Shown here: positions 17,566 through 25,652 of the stretch, in pieces
Position numbering within the stretch: position 1 is the first letter of the stretch
How the letters are laid out: each line of letters begins with the position of its first letter
From: Mesorhizobium sp. NZP2298
GTDB lineage: Bacteria; Pseudomonadota; Alphaproteobacteria; Rhizobiales; Rhizobiaceae
Direction of reading: 5' to 3'
Assembly (NCBI RefSeq): GCF_013170825.1
Contig: NZ_CP033365.1
Coordinates: forward strand, 6,522,001-6,586,000
Length of the DNA: 64,000 nucleotides
Translations under genes and position numbers: made by a program
The notes under the pieces: generated by a model
What the model was told of the DNA's origin: nothing
Database searches by the model: none
Seen by the model: the letters and a program-made list of their open reading frames with translations, nothing else

Positions 17566-18384
17566 TTACCCCTTGTCGACGCTCGCCACGAAGCGGGCGA
17601 GGATTGGGTCGAAGCGGTCGGGCGAATCCCAGAACGGCGCATGGCCTGAATCGTCGAGCAGATGCGCCTTGCCTTCCCACAGGTTGGAAATCTTCACGGC
17701 CGCGACGAAATCGGTGTTGACGAACGGTTCGTCGATGCCGTTCAGAACGGCAATCGGCGGCGTCTTGCCGGCGACGATCTCGCGCTGGTTGCGGCCGGTG
17801 CCTGCCGCGAATTTCTCGAACATCAGGCGCCGTGCGCGACCGTCTGTGCGTGCGACAGTGTCGAGGAGAAACGGCTCGAACGGCTCACCGCAGGTGCTGC
17901 GCGCATAAGCCTCGACATCAGCGGCAGTGAAACTTTCCTGTCCGGCAAGGTGCATGTGCGGGCTCGGTTTGAAGCCGTCGCCGACCTCCGAGGGCGCCAC
18001 TGGCGGGGTGCCGGTAATCATCAGGCCGAGCAGGCCGGGAAAGCGGTCGATCATCTCCAATCCGATATGGCCGCCAAGCGACCAGCCGAAGACGATGGCC
18101 TTGTCTATGCCGAGCAGCCCCAGCACTTCGGTCATCGCATCGGCATAACCCTCCATGCTGTAGGAGCGGTCCGGATCTATCGCATCACCTGATGCCCCGT
18201 GGCCCGGCAGATCGGGGGCGATGATGCGGTAGCGCTCGCCCAGCGGGCTCTCGAGCTGGTTGCGGAAAACAGCTCCGGAGGAGGAATTGCCGTGGATCAG
18301 CAACACGGCGGTGCCTTTGCCACCGGTCTCGCGAACGGCGATCTTGCCGTGGCTGGTTTCAAGGGTCTTCTGCGAGATCGTCAT
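17566..18384 (-). CDS. alpha/beta-fold hydrolase
   Basis: The 272-residue protein has the alpha/beta-hydrolase layout: oxyanion strand AVLLIHGNSSSGAVF, APDLPGHGASG, the nucleophile elbow VFGWSLGGHIGLEM (Ser in G-x-S-x-G), an acid-region segment VLNGIDEPFV and the C-terminal histidine in HLLDDSGHAPFWDSP. No signal peptide is seen, so it is cytosolic. The ATG at 18384 matches the family; the frame continues upstream to 18513 without support. It is divergent from the ABC importer operon and shares that control region, so it may act on the imported compound or a derivative (an ester or amide). Confidence 0.87.
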   Translation of the reverse strand: MTISQKTLETSHGKIAVRETGGKGTAVLLIHGNSSSGAVFRNQLESPLGERYRIIAPDLPGHGASGDAIDPDRSYSMEGYADAMTEVLGLLGIDKAIVFGWSLGGHIGLEMIDRFPGLLGLMITGTPPVAPSEVGDGFKPSPHMHLAGQESFTAADVEAYARSTCGEPFEPFLLDTVARTDGRARRLMFEKFAAGTGRNQREIVAGKTPPIAVLNGIDEPFVNTDFVAAVKISNLWEGKAHLLDDSGHAPFWDSPDRFDPILARFVASVDKG

Positions 18385-18496
18385 GGTCCGCTCCGTCTGG
18401 AATTGCCTTGTTTTAGTGCAGATGCGCAGCAAAGCGCCACGGCTTCCATACCTTTTGCCGGAACCGTCTTCCCGGTCAGGTTGCGTTGAAAAATCC

Positions 18497-18528
18497 TTTT
18501 CAAATAAGAACAATTATGCGTAGATTGT
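18497..18528 (+). promoter_or_regulatory. candidate operator shared with the MurR/RpiR gene (site 1)
   Basis: Between the hydrolase and substrate-binding-protein genes there is TTTTC-AAAT-AAGA-ACAAT-T-ATGC-GTAG-ATTGT, ending 47 bases before the ATG of the importer's first gene. Read in its own direction of transcription, the MurR/RpiR gene carries a closely similar element at 25520-25552. The ACAAT/ATTGT arms are inverted. I infer that this is the regulator's binding site. Confidence 0.5.
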
Positions 18529-18575
18529 CAATTATCCAACTCCCGATGAACGGGAGGAAAACAGGGAACCGCACG

Positions 18576-19829
18576 ATGAAATCCAAATCCGCAGGCAACA
18601 GAATCCGCCATATGCTGATGAGCAGCGCGCTGATCGGCGTGTTTGCCACGGCGAGCGCGCCCGCTTTCGCCGACGTCGTCAAGATCGGCCTGCTCGCGCC
18701 TATCACCGGGCCCGCCGCGGCGGACGGCCAGGAATTCCAGCGCGGCGTACAGATGGCGATCGACGAGGCAAACGCGGCCGGCGGCGTTGCCGGCAACACG
18801 TTCGAACTGGTGGTCGGCGACGTCAAGGATCAGTCCGCCGGCAATGTCACCAGCGCGGTCGAGCGCCTGCTTGGCGATCCTGGCGTGCAGTTCATGCTCA
18901 CTGGTTACGCCAGCTTGACGAATTTCGAGATCGACAACATGGCCGAGGCCGAGATGCCCTACATGCTCGCGGCCACCTCGCAGCAGACCAAGGATATCAT
19001 CGCGCCGAACCCTGACAAGTACATGTGCTGCTGGTCGCTGACGCCGTCCTTCGACGCCTACAACACCGACGTCACCCTGTTCGTCGAGAAGCTCGCGGCC
19101 GACGGCAAGATCACCTTGCCGACCAAGAAGGTCGCCATCATCTCCTCGGACAACGCCTATTCCAAGACCATCTCCGAAGGCATGAAGAAGACCTTCAAGG
19201 AGAAGGGCTGGACCATCACGGTCGACGAGATCGTTCCGTTCGGCGAAGTGACCGACTGGCGCTCGATTCTCGCCAAGGTGCGCGAGAATGTTCCGGACGT
19301 CGTCATCAACACCGACTATCTGCCGGGCAATTCGGCATCCTTCCTGAACCAGTTCCTCGAGCAGCCGACCAAGAGCCTGGTCTTCCTGCAATACGCGCCG
19401 AGCGTTCCGGAATTCGTCGAACTGACCGGCAAGAAGTCGAACGGTGTCATCTACAATCTCCTGGGCGGGGCGCTGACGACGCCGAAGAACCCGCGCGCCG
19501 ACGAGGTAGCGGCCAAGTTCAAGGCGAAATACGGTGTCGAGAGCGGGACCTACGGCGTCGGCCTCTACGAAATGACCAATGTCTATTTCGACGCGGTCAA
19601 GAAGGTCGGCGGCGCATCGGACCATGCTGCGATCATGAAAGCACTGTCGGAAACCGACAAGCAGGTCGCCGAGGGCCGGTTGAAATTCGATCCCGCAACC
19701 CACCTTGCCACGCAGGGCGACGACTATATCCCGATCACCTTCTTCCAGATCTGGGACGGCCAGCGCGCGCTGATCTCGCCGGAGAAATACGCAACCGGCG
19801 CCTTCAAGCCGCAGCCCTGGATGCAGTGA
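18576..19829 (+). CDS. branched-chain amino-acid-type ABC transporter substrate-binding protein
   Basis: This periplasmic type I binding protein has 417 residues, with a signal peptide ending near SAPAFA-DVVKIG and the LivK-like start VVKIGLLAPITGPAAADGQEFQRGVQMAIDEANAAGG. It continues with AVERLLGDPGVQFMLTGYAS and KVAIISSDNAYSKTISEGMKKTF. The ATG at 18576 follows AGGGAA; upstream in-frame ATGs at 18486 and 18546 precede no signal peptide. It heads a five-gene operon with two ATPases and two permeases. The ligand is unknown; such proteins bind amino acids, amides, urea or aromatic acids. Confidence 0.92.
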   Translation: MKSKSAGNRIRHMLMSSALIGVFATASAPAFADVVKIGLLAPITGPAAADGQEFQRGVQMAIDEANAAGGVAGNTFELVVGDVKDQSAGNVTSAVERLLGDPGVQFMLTGYASLTNFEIDNMAEAEMPYMLAATSQQTKDIIAPNPDKYMCCWSLTPSFDAYNTDVTLFVEKLAADGKITLPTKKVAIISSDNAYSKTISEGMKKTFKEKGWTITVDEIVPFGEVTDWRSILAKVRENVPDVVINTDYLPGNSASFLNQFLEQPTKSLVFLQYAPSVPEFVELTGKKSNGVIYNLLGGALTTPKNPRADEVAAKFKAKYGVESGTYGVGLYEMTNVYFDAVKKVGGASDHAAIMKALSETDKQVAEGRLKFDPATHLATQGDDYIPITFFQIWDGQRALISPEKYATGAFKPQPWMQ

Positions 19830-19832
19830 GGA

Positions 19833-20570
19833 ATGGCCCTGCTTGAACTGGACGACGTGTCGAAGGCCTTCGGTTCGCTGAAGGCCGTCGATGGCGTGTC
19901 GTTCAAGGTCGAGGCCGGCGAGATTTTCGGCATCGCCGGCCCGAACGGCAGCGGCAAGAGCACGCTGTTCAACATCATCACCGGTATCCCGTTCGGACCC
20001 GACCGGGGCCGCATCCGCTTCGATGGGACCGCCATCAACGGCAAGCCAGGGCACGCCATCGCGCGCCTCGGCCTTGCCCGCACCTTTCAGCGTGAAACCT
20101 CCTTCGACGGGCTGACCGTTTTCGAGAACGCCTTGATCGGCGCAAGCTACGGCAAGCAGGAAAAGGCGGCCGCGGCCGCCCGCGAAGCCGCCGCCGAAGC
20201 GCTGGAGTTCGTCGGACTGGGGTCGGCATCGTTCGGGAGGCTGGCGGGCGAACTGTCCGTCTTCGAGCGCAAATGCCTGATGCTTGCGACCGCGATCGCC
20301 ATGCAGCCGCGCATGCTGTTGCTCGACGAGCCGGCGTCGAGCCTGACCAAGCCCGAGATCGAGACGTCGATCGGGCTGATCCGCCGCACCGCTGAACGCG
20401 GCATCACAATCCTCCTGATCGAGCATGTGCTGACCTTCCTGATGAGTCTGTCACAGCACCTGCTGGTGCTCAACAATGGCCGCGTGCTCGCCGCCGGCGA
20501 ACCGGGGAGCGTGATCGCCGACCAGCGCGTCATCGAAGCCTATCTCGGAACCAGGAGGGCGGTGGCGTGA
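19833..20570 (+). CDS. ABC transporter ATP-binding protein (LivG-like) with atypical signature motif
   Basis: The 245-residue ATPase has a normal Walker A (GIAGPNGSGKSTLFNIITG), Q-loop region (LGLARTFQRETSFDGLTVFEN), Walker B and D-loop (RMLLLDEPASSL) and H-loop (ILLIEHVLTFLMSL). The signature that should read LSGGQ or LSYGQ is instead LSVFERK, in AGELSVFERKCLMLATAIA. It follows the binding protein by three bases and overlaps the next ATPase gene (GTGA). It should pair with the LivF-like ATPase, whose signature is intact. Confidence 0.9.
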   Translation: MALLELDDVSKAFGSLKAVDGVSFKVEAGEIFGIAGPNGSGKSTLFNIITGIPFGPDRGRIRFDGTAINGKPGHAIARLGLARTFQRETSFDGLTVFENALIGASYGKQEKAAAAAREAAAEALEFVGLGSASFGRLAGELSVFERKCLMLATAIAMQPRMLLLDEPASSLTKPEIETSIGLIRRTAERGITILLIEHVLTFLMSLSQHLLVLNNGRVLAAGEPGSVIADQRVIEAYLGTRRAVA

Positions 20571-21280
20571 ATCCCATTCTCACCGTCGAGGGCGTGACCG
20601 CAGGCTATGGCCGCGTTACCGTGCTGCACGACATTTCGCTGGAGGCAGGCCGTTTCGGCAATGTCGGCCTGTTCGGGCCCAACGGCCATGGCAAGACGAC
20701 GCTGCTGCGCGCCATCTCCGGGCTGCTACAGCCGAAAAGCGGCCGCATCCTGTTCGACGGGCAGGACATCGCCGGCCGTAGCGCCCGCGCCATCGTCGGC
20801 ACCGGGCTGATCCATGTGCCGCAAGGCAACCGGCTGTTTCCCGACCTCTCCATCGCCGATTGCATGGCGCTGGGCGCCTATTCGTCGCGCGCCCGCCCGC
20901 ATGAGGCCGAAAACCGCGAGAAGGTGGTCAAGCTGTTCCCCAAACTGGCGGAACGCTGGCGCCAGCGCGTGCGCACGCTGTCGGGCGGCGAGCGCCAGAT
21001 GGTGTCGATCGGCACGGCGCTGATGAGCCACCCGCGCCTGCTGATCCTCGACGAGCCGACGCTGGGGCTGGCACCCAAGATCAAGGACGAGCTCTGTGCT
21101 TCCGTCATGGACATTTCGCGCGGCGGCGTGCCGCTGATCGTCGTCGAGCAGGACATCGAGTTCCTGCTGGAGCTGACGCAGCAACTCTACCTCGTCAATC
21201 ATGGCGCGGTGGCGACCGAGATCAAGCCGGGCGAAAGCCTCGACCACGGCGAGATCATGTCGATGTATTTTGGCCATTAG
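20567..21280 (+). CDS. ABC transporter ATP-binding protein (LivF-like)
   Basis: This 237-residue ATPase starts with GTG overlapping the previous stop. It has Walker A (LFGPNGHGKTTLLRAISGLL), an intact signature (TLSGGERQMVSIGTALM), Walker B (LLILDEPTLGLAPKIKDEL) and the H-loop segment VVEQDIEFLLELTQ. The short length and the GLAP motif are typical of LivF-type subunits. It likely forms the nucleotide-binding heterodimer with the LivG-like subunit and would compensate for that subunit's altered signature. Confidence 0.95.
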   Translation: MNPILTVEGVTAGYGRVTVLHDISLEAGRFGNVGLFGPNGHGKTTLLRAISGLLQPKSGRILFDGQDIAGRSARAIVGTGLIHVPQGNRLFPDLSIADCMALGAYSSRARPHEAENREKVVKLFPKLAERWRQRVRTLSGGERQMVSIGTALMSHPRLLILDEPTLGLAPKIKDELCASVMDISRGGVPLIVVEQDIEFLLELTQQLYLVNHGAVATEIKPGESLDHGEIMSMYFGH

Positions 21281-21290
21281 GATTTCGAAC

Positions 21291-22166
21291 ATGAGCGCAT
21301 TGGCGGAAATCCTGTTCGGCGGCCTGTTCCAGGGCTCGCTCTACGCCATGATGGCGGTCGGGCTGGCCCTGGTCTGGACGACGATCGGTGTCTTCAACTT
21401 CAGCCATGGCGTGTTCATGATGCTGGGCGCCTATATCGCCTGGCAACTCGTCGAACTCGGCCTGCCGGCAGCGGTAGCCTTTCCGGTCGCCGTCGTCGTC
21501 ATGGCCGGCGTCGGCTGGATCCTGCAGGCGAGCGTGGTGCGGCCGCTGATCGGCCGGCCCAACATCGTGCTGGTCGTCGTCATCACCACGCTTGCCGCCG
21601 GCTCGTTGATCGAGAACGGCGCCTTGACCATTTGGGGGCCGCGATCGAAACAGATCCCGGCGCTGATCGACGGCAACGCCACCATCGGTGGCGTCGGCGT
21701 CTCGCTGCACCAGATCGCCATCATCGTCATCACGCCGCTGATCCTGGCGGCTCTCTGGATGTTCCTCAACCGCACCCGGCTTGGGCTGGCACTGCGCGCA
21801 GTGGCGCAGAACGAGGATGCCAGCCACCTGGTCGGGCTGAACGTCACCGCGCTCTATGGGCTGGCCTTCGCCATCGCCGCTTCGCTGGCGGGGCTCGCCG
21901 GCATCTTCATGGGCGGCTATCGCTTCATGTCGCCTGTCATGGGCAGCGACCCGCTGCTCAAGGCGCTGATCGTTGTCGTCTTCGGCGGCATATCGAGCAT
22001 ATCGGGACCAATCTTCGCCGCCTATCTGATCGGCTTCTTCGAGGCCGCCTGCAGCTACTATTTCGGCCTCTACTGGACGCCGGCATTGCTGTTCGGCGTG
22101 CTTATCCTGACCCTGATGGTGCGCCCTGAGGGCATTTTCGCCAGCCGCTCGCGAGGCCTCGCATGA
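21291..22166 (+). CDS. branched-chain amino-acid-type ABC transporter permease (LivH-like)
   Basis: This 291-residue inner-membrane permease has about eight hydrophobic helices and the LivH start LFGGLFQGSLYAMMAVGLALVWTTIGVFNFSHG. The coupling region reads RTRLGLALRAVAQNEDASHLVGLNV, followed by AIAASLAGLAGIFMGG. The ATG at 21291 is chosen because an earlier start at 21201 would lie within the LivF-like gene. The stop overlaps the LivM-like start by four bases (ATGA). Confidence 0.95.
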   Translation: MSALAEILFGGLFQGSLYAMMAVGLALVWTTIGVFNFSHGVFMMLGAYIAWQLVELGLPAAVAFPVAVVVMAGVGWILQASVVRPLIGRPNIVLVVVITTLAAGSLIENGALTIWGPRSKQIPALIDGNATIGGVGVSLHQIAIIVITPLILAALWMFLNRTRLGLALRAVAQNEDASHLVGLNVTALYGLAFAIAASLAGLAGIFMGGYRFMSPVMGSDPLLKALIVVVFGGISSISGPIFAAYLIGFFEAACSYYFGLYWTPALLFGVLILTLMVRPEGIFASRSRGLA

Positions 22167-23197
22167 CCGACACGACCTCGACGATGGCACCAGTCCGTAC
22201 AGCAGCCGCAACCCCGATCGCGCCCGGCCGCACGCCGTGGAAGCATGAGGCCGTCGGCTTCGTGCTCGGCTTCGTGCTGCTGGCATTGCTGCCGCTGGTC
22301 TTCGGCGACACCTATGCCCGCCACATCCTGATCATGGCCTTCATCTATGCCATCGTCGCCTCGAACTGGGACCTCAGCCTCGGCTATGGCGGCGTCTTCA
22401 ATTTCGGCCATCTGGCGCTGTTTGGCATCGGCGTCTATGCCTACAGCCTGCTGACCAAGCTGGCCGGACTCGACCCCTGGATCGCGCTGTTTGCCAGCGG
22501 CATAATCGCCACGCTGGCGGCGATCGTGGTGACCATCCCAATCCTGCGGTTGAAAGGCATCTACATCATCCTGGTGACCTTCGGCTTCGCGCAGCTGGTG
22601 ATGCAGGTGATCCTCAGCCAGTCCGACATCACCGGCGGCACGCAAGGCATCGTGCGCATTCCCGGCCTCTACTGGTTCGATCACAACATGGTCCGAGACG
22701 GCAAGTTCGCCTATTTCTACATCGCGCTGGCGCTGCTGGTGGCAAGCACTTCGTTCCTGCGCGTGTTCGTGCGCTCGCGTGCCGGCGCCAGCATCGTGGC
22801 GTTGCGCGACAATGAAGAATACGCCATCAGCCGCGGTGTCTCGATCGTGCGCCAGCGCATGCTGACGCTTGCAGCCAGCGCCTTCTTCACCGGTGTTGCC
22901 GGTGCCTTCTATGCCGCTTACCAGCGCAATGCCTCGATCGACGTCTTCGGCATGAGCCTGGCGACCATCATCCTGTCGATGGTGCTGTTGGGCGGAACCA
23001 GCACCATCTACGGCGCCATCATCGCCTCCTTCGTGCTGACCGTCTTTGCCGAGTGGATGGCCGATTTCGGCGCATGGCGGCCAATGATCACAGCCGTGCT
23101 GATCATCGGCGTGATGCTGGCCTATCCGAGCGGGCTGGCCGGCATGATCAAGGCCGCATGGGGTGCCGTCGCCGGGCGGATCAAGCGCCCGGCCTGA
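22163..23197 (+). CDS. branched-chain amino-acid-type ABC transporter permease (LivM-like)
   Basis: The 344-residue permease has the LivM layout: a hydrophilic N-terminal tail of about 30 residues, then helices including YAIVASNWDLSLGYGGVFNFGHLALFGIGVYAYSLL-type sequence with the GGVFNFGH motif. The coupling segment is VRSRAGASIVALRDNEEYAISRGVS. It completes the importer operon. The next gene, the M20 deacylase, converges after 21 bases, so the operon ends here. Confidence 0.95.
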   Translation: MTDTTSTMAPVRTAAATPIAPGRTPWKHEAVGFVLGFVLLALLPLVFGDTYARHILIMAFIYAIVASNWDLSLGYGGVFNFGHLALFGIGVYAYSLLTKLAGLDPWIALFASGIIATLAAIVVTIPILRLKGIYIILVTFGFAQLVMQVILSQSDITGGTQGIVRIPGLYWFDHNMVRDGKFAYFYIALALLVASTSFLRVFVRSRAGASIVALRDNEEYAISRGVSIVRQRMLTLAASAFFTGVAGAFYAAYQRNASIDVFGMSLATIILSMVLLGGTSTIYGAIIASFVLTVFAEWMADFGAWRPMITAVLIIGVMLAYPSGLAGMIKAAWGAVAGRIKRPA

Positions 23198-23218
23198 CCG
23201 CCGGAAACAGAATTCCGC

Positions 23219-24535
23219 TCAGCGCACCCCGCACCAGTCGATCACCGAAGCGGCAATCACCTTGGCGGTCTCGACCACCGATTCCACCTCGACATATTCG
23301 TTGGCGCCATGGAAACCATCGCCCGATGGACCGAAGATGACGCCGTCGACACCCGCGCCAGCATAGTGCGCGGCATCGCAGACGGCGACGAAGCCGCGTG
23401 CCTCGGGCGCCTTGCCGACCGCGGCCTTGCGTCTCATCAGCGACGTCACCAGCGGATGGTCGACCGGCGTATTCATCGGCGGGAAATGCAGACCGCCGAG
23501 CTCCCACTGGATGGTCGGCGGATTGTCGCGCAGCCAGGCGTCGGTCTGCGCGAAATGATGGACGAACGCCTCGAAGTCGCGGCGATAGTCGGCCGAGTTC
23601 TCGTCCGGCAGGAACTTCATGTCGAGATCGAGCACGGCGACATCGGGGATAATGGCCGGGTTTGTCATCACGGTCGGCAGGCCATGCTCGCCAAGACCTG
23701 TGCCGCCATGCACGACGCCGATATTGATGGTGTTCATGCCGAGCGGCAGCAGCGGGTGTGACTTTGCCCGCGTCCGGTCCAGCTCATACTGGCGGACGGC
23801 CGCAATGAAGCGCGCCGCGATCTCGATCGCGTTGACGCCCGGCTTCAGCCGGTCTGTGTCGTGGCGCTGCGGATAGATCTCGTTGTAGCGCAGCGCCGAA
23901 TGCGCGTTGCGGCCACGGATCGTCACCCGGGCCCATTCAAGACCGCCCTCGACCGGCAGGACATCGCCCCAGGTCGGCTCCGCGACAAGCACCGCCTTGG
24001 CGAGCTTGCCCTTCTTCACCGCGTCTATCGCGCCGAAGCCGCCGGCCTCCTCGTCGACGACGGAATGGATCGCCAATCGGCCTTGCAGCGTGATGCCGGC
24101 CTTTTTGATCGCATGCGCGGCGGCGACGCAGGCCGCGACGCCGCCCTTCATGTCGACCGCACCGCGGCCATACAGCCGGCCGTTGGTGATCTCGCCACCG
24201 AACGGATCGACGGACCAGTCCTTCATCTCGCCAACCGGCACGACGTCGATATGCCCGCACAGGATCAGGCTGCGGTCCTCGCTGCCGGCCCATTCACCGA
24301 CCAGATTGGGCCGGCCCGGCAAGGCATCCCATTGTTCGGTGCGGAAGCCATCCTGCTTGAGGATCGGTTCGAGCAGCGCCTGGACATCCGCCTCGCGGTT
24401 GATCGCCGGGTTGGCTTCGAATTTGGGATTGACCGAGGGGATGCGGACCATGTCGCGGGTCAGCCCGATCAGCCAATCGCGGTCGGCCTCGATCTCGGCC
24501 TGCACGGCATCGATGATGGTCTGGGTATCGGGCAT
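23219..24535 (-). CDS. M20-family ArgE/DapE-type deacylase
   Basis: The 438-residue zinc hydrolase of the ArgE/DapE/ACY1 group carries the metal motifs LCGHIDVVPVGEMKDWSVDP (His and catalytic Asp), GRGAVDMKGGVAACVAAAHAI (bridging Asp), HSVVDEEAGGFGAIDAV (general-base Glu-Glu) and a C-terminal histidine in DAAHYAGAGVDGVIFGPSGDG. It lacks a signal peptide. It cleaves an N-acyl or peptide-type amide; the substrate is not determinable. The MurR/RpiR regulator lies just upstream in the same direction, and the convergent importer suggests that the imported compound is an N-acylated amino acid or similar amide. Confidence 0.92.
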   Translation of the reverse strand: MPDTQTIIDAVQAEIEADRDWLIGLTRDMVRIPSVNPKFEANPAINREADVQALLEPILKQDGFRTEQWDALPGRPNLVGEWAGSEDRSLILCGHIDVVPVGEMKDWSVDPFGGEITNGRLYGRGAVDMKGGVAACVAAAHAIKKAGITLQGRLAIHSVVDEEAGGFGAIDAVKKGKLAKAVLVAEPTWGDVLPVEGGLEWARVTIRGRNAHSALRYNEIYPQRHDTDRLKPGVNAIEIAARFIAAVRQYELDRTRAKSHPLLPLGMNTINIGVVHGGTGLGEHGLPTVMTNPAIIPDVAVLDLDMKFLPDENSADYRRDFEAFVHHFAQTDAWLRDNPPTIQWELGGLHFPPMNTPVDHPLVTSLMRRKAAVGKAPEARGFVAVCDAAHYAGAGVDGVIFGPSGDGFHGANEYVEVESVVETAKVIAASVIDWCGVR

Positions 24536-24576
24536 CGTCGTTTCCTTCCTCGCATCGCCGCGCCGGCGCTTCGACG

Positions 24577-25488
24577 CTATTTCCTGGGGGTTCTGGGTTT
24601 GGCGGTTTCGTTCTCCGGTGCCGACAGGGCGGCATCGAGGGTGACGGCATTGGCGCTGCGGATCTTCTCGATGTCCTCGATGCGCTTGCGCACCCCGGCG
24701 CCATGGCCTTCCAGCGCATGGGCGAAGACAGTCTCCATCTGCGCTACGGCGGTGGCCAGCGTGTCGAAGGGCGAATTGGCGTCGATCGCCGCGACCATGG
24801 TCAGGTCGGCGATGTCGGCGATCGGCGACAGCCAGACGTCGGTGAACAGCAGCACGGAGACGCCGCGTTCATGCGCCTGTTGTGCGAAGCTCACCACGTC
24901 CGACTGGTAGCGCCGATAGTCGAACACGACGAGAAGGTCGCGCCTGCCAAGGTCGATCAGGAGATCGAAATCGGCAGGGCTGAGCGAACCGATGTCGCGC
25001 ACGCCGGAGCGGAATTGCAGGAGGTAGCCGGCAAGCATGGAGGCGATATGCCGGCTGAAGCGGCCGCCCAGCAGCACGACCTGGCCCTTGGTTTCGAGCA
25101 GCAAATTGACCGCTCGCGTGTAGGCCTGCAGCGGCACCGCCGTACGCGTGCGCTCCAGGCTGTCGGAGACCGAGTGGAAATAGGCCAGTGCCGTGCCTTC
25201 GCTGGAGCCGCCCGGGCGCTTGGCCTCCATCATCAGCAGCGGCGAGTGCAGCCTGGATTCGACCTCGGTGAGCAGACGCGCCTGGAAATCAGCAAAGCCG
25301 ACATAGCCGAGCTTGGTCATCAGCCGTGTCACGCTCGGGTCGCTGACCCCGGCGCGCCGTGCCAGACGGGTCGCTGTTCCAAGCCCCGACATCGGATAAT
25401 CGGCAAGCAGGACCTGGACGATCTTTTCTTCCGCCGACGTGAACGCCAAGGTCGTGTTGGCCAGTTCTTCGCGGATCGACATGGTCAT
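24577..25488 (-). CDS. MurR/RpiR-family transcriptional regulator
   Basis: This 303-residue regulator has an N-terminal RpiR helix-turn-helix (about residues 1-80, including LGTATRLARRAGVSDPSVTRLMTKLGYVGF) and a SIS sugar-isomerase-like effector domain from about residue 110 (QVVLLGGRFSRHIASMLAGYLLQF; LLVVFDYRRYQSDVVSFAQQAHERG). SIS domains usually bind phosphosugars, but members beside amino-acid importers also occur. It is upstream of the M20 deacylase with a 41-base gap. A motif upstream of its start is shared with the importer promoter, suggesting autoregulation and control of the importer. Confidence 0.92.
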   Translation of the reverse strand: MTMSIREELANTTLAFTSAEEKIVQVLLADYPMSGLGTATRLARRAGVSDPSVTRLMTKLGYVGFADFQARLLTEVESRLHSPLLMMEAKRPGGSSEGTALAYFHSVSDSLERTRTAVPLQAYTRAVNLLLETKGQVVLLGGRFSRHIASMLAGYLLQFRSGVRDIGSLSPADFDLLIDLGRRDLLVVFDYRRYQSDVVSFAQQAHERGVSVLLFTDVWLSPIADIADLTMVAAIDANSPFDTLATAVAQMETVFAHALEGHGAGVRKRIEDIEKIRSANAVTLDAALSAPENETAKPRTPRK

Positions 25489-25519
25489 CGCCTCTCGCTG
25501 ACGGGAAGACGATTACCTT

Positions 25520-25552
25520 ACAATTTCATGCATGATTGTCAAATTTGGAAAA
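25520..25552 (-). promoter_or_regulatory. candidate operator upstream of the MurR/RpiR gene (site 2)
   Basis: Read on the minus strand, this element is TTTTCC-AAAT-TTG-ACAAT-C-ATGC-ATGA-AATTGT, ending 31 bases before the regulator's start. It contains an imperfect palindrome around ATGCAT with ACAAT and ATTGT arms. It matches the element at 18497-18528 in front of the importer operon, in the same orientation relative to transcription, with one-base length differences. Confidence 0.5.
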
Positions 25553-25652
25553 TATCTTACAGAGTCGTCAGCGCGGTTTCGGCAGCAGTGACGGCCCGAG
25601 CATCCGTATTGCACCACACCTGTCCAAGCCGGTCGAACGGCCGCTTCCGCCC

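Noticed and set aside
18528..20426. A 632-codon minus-strand frame opposite the ABC importer
   Set aside because: It runs antisense through two clearly real genes and has the biased composition of a high-GC shadow frame.
24577..25488. Assigning the regulator and M20 enzyme to cell-wall muropeptide recycling as MurR would suggest
   Set aside because: No etherase, transporter or kinase of that pathway is nearby; the neighbour is a Liv-type importer.
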